Shown in pieces: positions 62,748 through 64,000 of a stretch of 64,000 bases of DNA (position 1 is the stretch's first letter; each line of letters starts with the position of its first letter). The notes under the pieces are model-generated. The model searched no databases and was not told the DNA's origin. It was given only the letters and a program-made list of their open reading frames with translations. The DNA comes from Phyllobacterium myrsinacearum (GTDB lineage: Bacteria; Pseudomonadota; Alphaproteobacteria; Rhizobiales; Rhizobiaceae): positions 62,001 through 126,000 of the forward strand of contig NZ_JACGXN010000009.1 of the NCBI RefSeq assembly GCF_014138285.1, in the 5' to 3' direction. The position numbers were made by a program, and so were the translations under genes.

Positions 62748-63575
62748 TCAGCGCTTGGCGCCGCGCGCCACGCGCTCGATTTCCTCACGCACGAGCCGTT
62801 CGACCAGATTTGGCAAATTGTTGTCGAGCCAGTCCTGCAACAGTGGCCGCATGATTTCCTGCGCGATCTCGTCAAAAGAGCGCCGTTGTTCATTCTGTAC
62901 GGCGAAAGAAAGATCACCAAAGGCAGCACTGACCTGACGCTCGGTTGCCTCCGAGAGGATTGGCTCCAGCGCGCGCTCCAGATCCAGAGACACCTCTTCC
63001 CCGATGGAAGACTCGGACGCTTCATCAGCAGGCGCTGGCTGCTCCAACTGTGATGCAAGATCTTGCTGTTCTTCCGTCTTGAGCTGTTCCGGCTCAACCT
63101 CCGCTTCAGGCTGTGGCTCGGGCATGGTCACAGGTGGGTCGATAACGGCTTCCGGCGCTTCAAAGGTCTGAAAGTCCTGTACGTGATAGTCCACGGGCTC
63201 ATGAATGACCGGGCCGGGTGCAGCGGGAGCCTCCAGAACCTCTGGCTCTGCGACCGGCGGCACTGCAGCTGGTTCGCGTTCGACCAGTTTTGACTGAAGC
63301 GGCGAGAATGGCCGCCCCAGCGGAGCCTCGTAGGATTGCGGAACCGGATGCGAAACAGCAATACCCTCACGCGGCGGTAATTCCGCCTCATCGTCGACCA
63401 CATCATAAGAGTGTGGCTGCGCCTGGGCTGCTGCGGTCTGCGCCGGAACATCCGAATTGACTGGTGTCGGCACAACATCATCCCGCGTCGTATCACTCTC
63501 TTCAATGATGCGCCGGATCGAGGCGAGAATCTCTTCCATGGAAGGTTCACGCGCCACGCTGGATGATTGTGCCAT
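62748..63575 (-). CDS. popZ: PopZ/DUF2497 polar organising protein
   Basis: PopZ forms a polymeric matrix at the cell pole that anchors chromosome origins and signalling proteins. The 275 aa protein has the conserved N-terminal helix (SMEEILASIRRIIEESD, 12-28), a long acidic Pro/Glu/Ala-rich middle and the C-terminal helical assembly domain (DEIAQEIMRPLLQDWLDNNL, then NLVERLVREEIERVARG). This three-part layout is diagnostic. It lies between valS and the tolC-like gene, a common Rhizobiales order. Confidence 0.92.
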   Translation of the reverse strand: MAQSSSVAREPSMEEILASIRRIIEESDTTRDDVVPTPVNSDVPAQTAAAQAQPHSYDVVDDEAELPPREGIAVSHPVPQSYEAPLGRPFSPLQSKLVEREPAAVPPVAEPEVLEAPAAPGPVIHEPVDYHVQDFQTFEAPEAVIDPPVTMPEPQPEAEVEPEQLKTEEQQDLASQLEQPAPADEASESSIGEEVSLDLERALEPILSEATERQVSAAFGDLSFAVQNEQRRSFDEIAQEIMRPLLQDWLDNNLPNLVERLVREEIERVARGAKR

Positions 63576-63731
63576 GATACTCTCGCCTACTACATCTTGT
63601 TTCGCTGCCGAGCAACGAATCTGTATTCAGTGTAGAGACTTACATGGTCTTTGAGAATCCCTCGGGCGGGCAATACGCTCTAACCCACAGACTTTTCTGA
63701 GTGTGGGAATTCCGCCATCTGATCTGGAAAC

Positions 63732-63764
63732 AGAAATGCCGCCGGGTTGTTTAACCGGCGGCAT
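63732..63764 (-). terminator. Intrinsic terminator of the TolC-type gene
   Basis: ATGCCGCCGG (63736-63745) pairs with CCGGCGGCAT (63755-63764). On the minus strand TTTCTGTTTCC follows. It is 33 bp past the tolC stop and about 156 bp before popZ. Confidence 0.85.
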
Positions 63765-63796
63765 CCCGATATTCACAAACGAGCAGGCTTAAATGC

Positions 63797-64000
63797 CTAG
63801 CGACCGTCCGGGGTACGCAATCCGAACCACTTGTCCTTGACGGCTTCATAATGCTCTTCAGGCTTGTATTCTGCCACCTTCAAGCCAACGCGCTCCGGCG
63901 AAAGCCGTCCAACGGCCAAGAGAACAGCATAACTCGTCACAACGCTGTCGCGCTCTGCCTGCGCCAAGGCAATCTGGCCCGTCAGAACCTGCGCCTGCTG
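63797..64000 (-). CDS. tolC: TolC-family outer-membrane efflux protein, C-terminus only
   Basis: The window cuts this gene; only the last 67 residues are seen. The part from QQAQVLTGQIALAQAERD through AVLLAVGRLSPERVGLK is the last coiled-coil helix pair of a TolC barrel, and YKPEEHYEAVKDKWFGLRTPDGR is a C-terminal tail that I recall from rhizobial and Brucella TolC (BepC). It is the likely outer channel for the RND pump at 20.9-25.2 kb. The start lies outside the window. Confidence 0.85.
   Translation of the reverse strand, partial: QQAQVLTGQIALAQAERDSVVTSYAVLLAVGRLSPERVGLKVAEYKPEEHYEAVKDKWFGLRTPDGR

Noticed and set aside
1-64000. Prophage, transposon, CRISPR, toxin-antitoxin or defence island
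   Set aside because: No integrase, transposase, cas, restriction or toxin-antitoxin genes and no direct-repeat arrays were seen; tRNA-Glu and tRNA-Leu show no flanking attachment duplications.

Overview
The window is a chromosomal segment of an alphaproteobacterium of the order Rhizobiales (Hyphomicrobiales), most like the Brucella/Ochrobactrum/Phyllobacterium/Mesorhizobium group. This rests on family resemblance and gene order, not on a database search. Supporting features are an ExoR-type Sel1-repeat regulator, a fused SecDF, a PopZ-type pole organiser next to valS and a TolC, the nagZ-scpA-scpB-tatABC-serS-surE-pcm block, a GTTC-N7-GTTC SOS box, and CCTCCTCCC hairpin RNAs behind a DUF1127 gene. 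Most of the sequence is ordinary core genome. I see no prophage, insertion sequence, CRISPR array or rRNA operon.

Layout. 1-9.3 kb, mostly minus strand: a LexA-type Y-family polymerase, recJ, a periplasmic protein, glpX, a VOC-fold protein, hom, alaC and a small lipoprotein. 9.5-13.1 kb, plus strand: phaC, an M15-type peptidase and tRNA-Glu. 13.2-18.7 kb: a small lipoprotein, a candidate trans-acting sRNA, sfsA-map-radC, an AraC/GyrI regulator with a BKACE-family enzyme, and an HD hydrolase. 18.8-27.7 kb: trigger factor, a two-gene RND efflux operon, a prolyl oligopeptidase-family gene and tRNA-Leu. 27.7-33.5 kb is the most accessory-looking part: an alpha/beta hydrolase and a methyltransferase diverging from a palindrome-rich spacer, a DUF2157 gene with a frameshifted GDYXXLXY gene, a DUF1127 gene followed by three cuckoo-type hairpin RNAs, and an aldo/keto reductase. 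33.6-40 kb: trmFO, two genes resembling mitochondrial complex I assembly factors (NDUFAF6-like and NDUFAF3-like), secDF, yajC and a DUF815 ATPase.

40-55 kb is a long minus-strand housekeeping block read as dgt, argS, SPOR protein, nagZ, scpA, scpB, tatA, tatB, tatC, serS, surE, pcm, NlpD-like. It joins tRNA charging, chromosome condensation, Tat export, peptidoglycan recycling and envelope maintenance. 55-64 kb: an ErpA-type Fe-S carrier, xth, exoR, a FadL-type porin, valS, a small lipoprotein, popZ and the 3' end of a TolC gene cut by the window edge.

The most interesting non-coding content is (i) the DUF1127 gene with three consecutive hairpins at 31.75-31.87 kb, each showing CCTCCTCCC in its loop, (ii) a separate sRNA-like transcription unit at 13.56-13.67 kb with an exposed CCTCC loop and a strong terminator, and (iii) several unexplained palindromes upstream of the fadL, efflux, phaC and methyltransferase genes.
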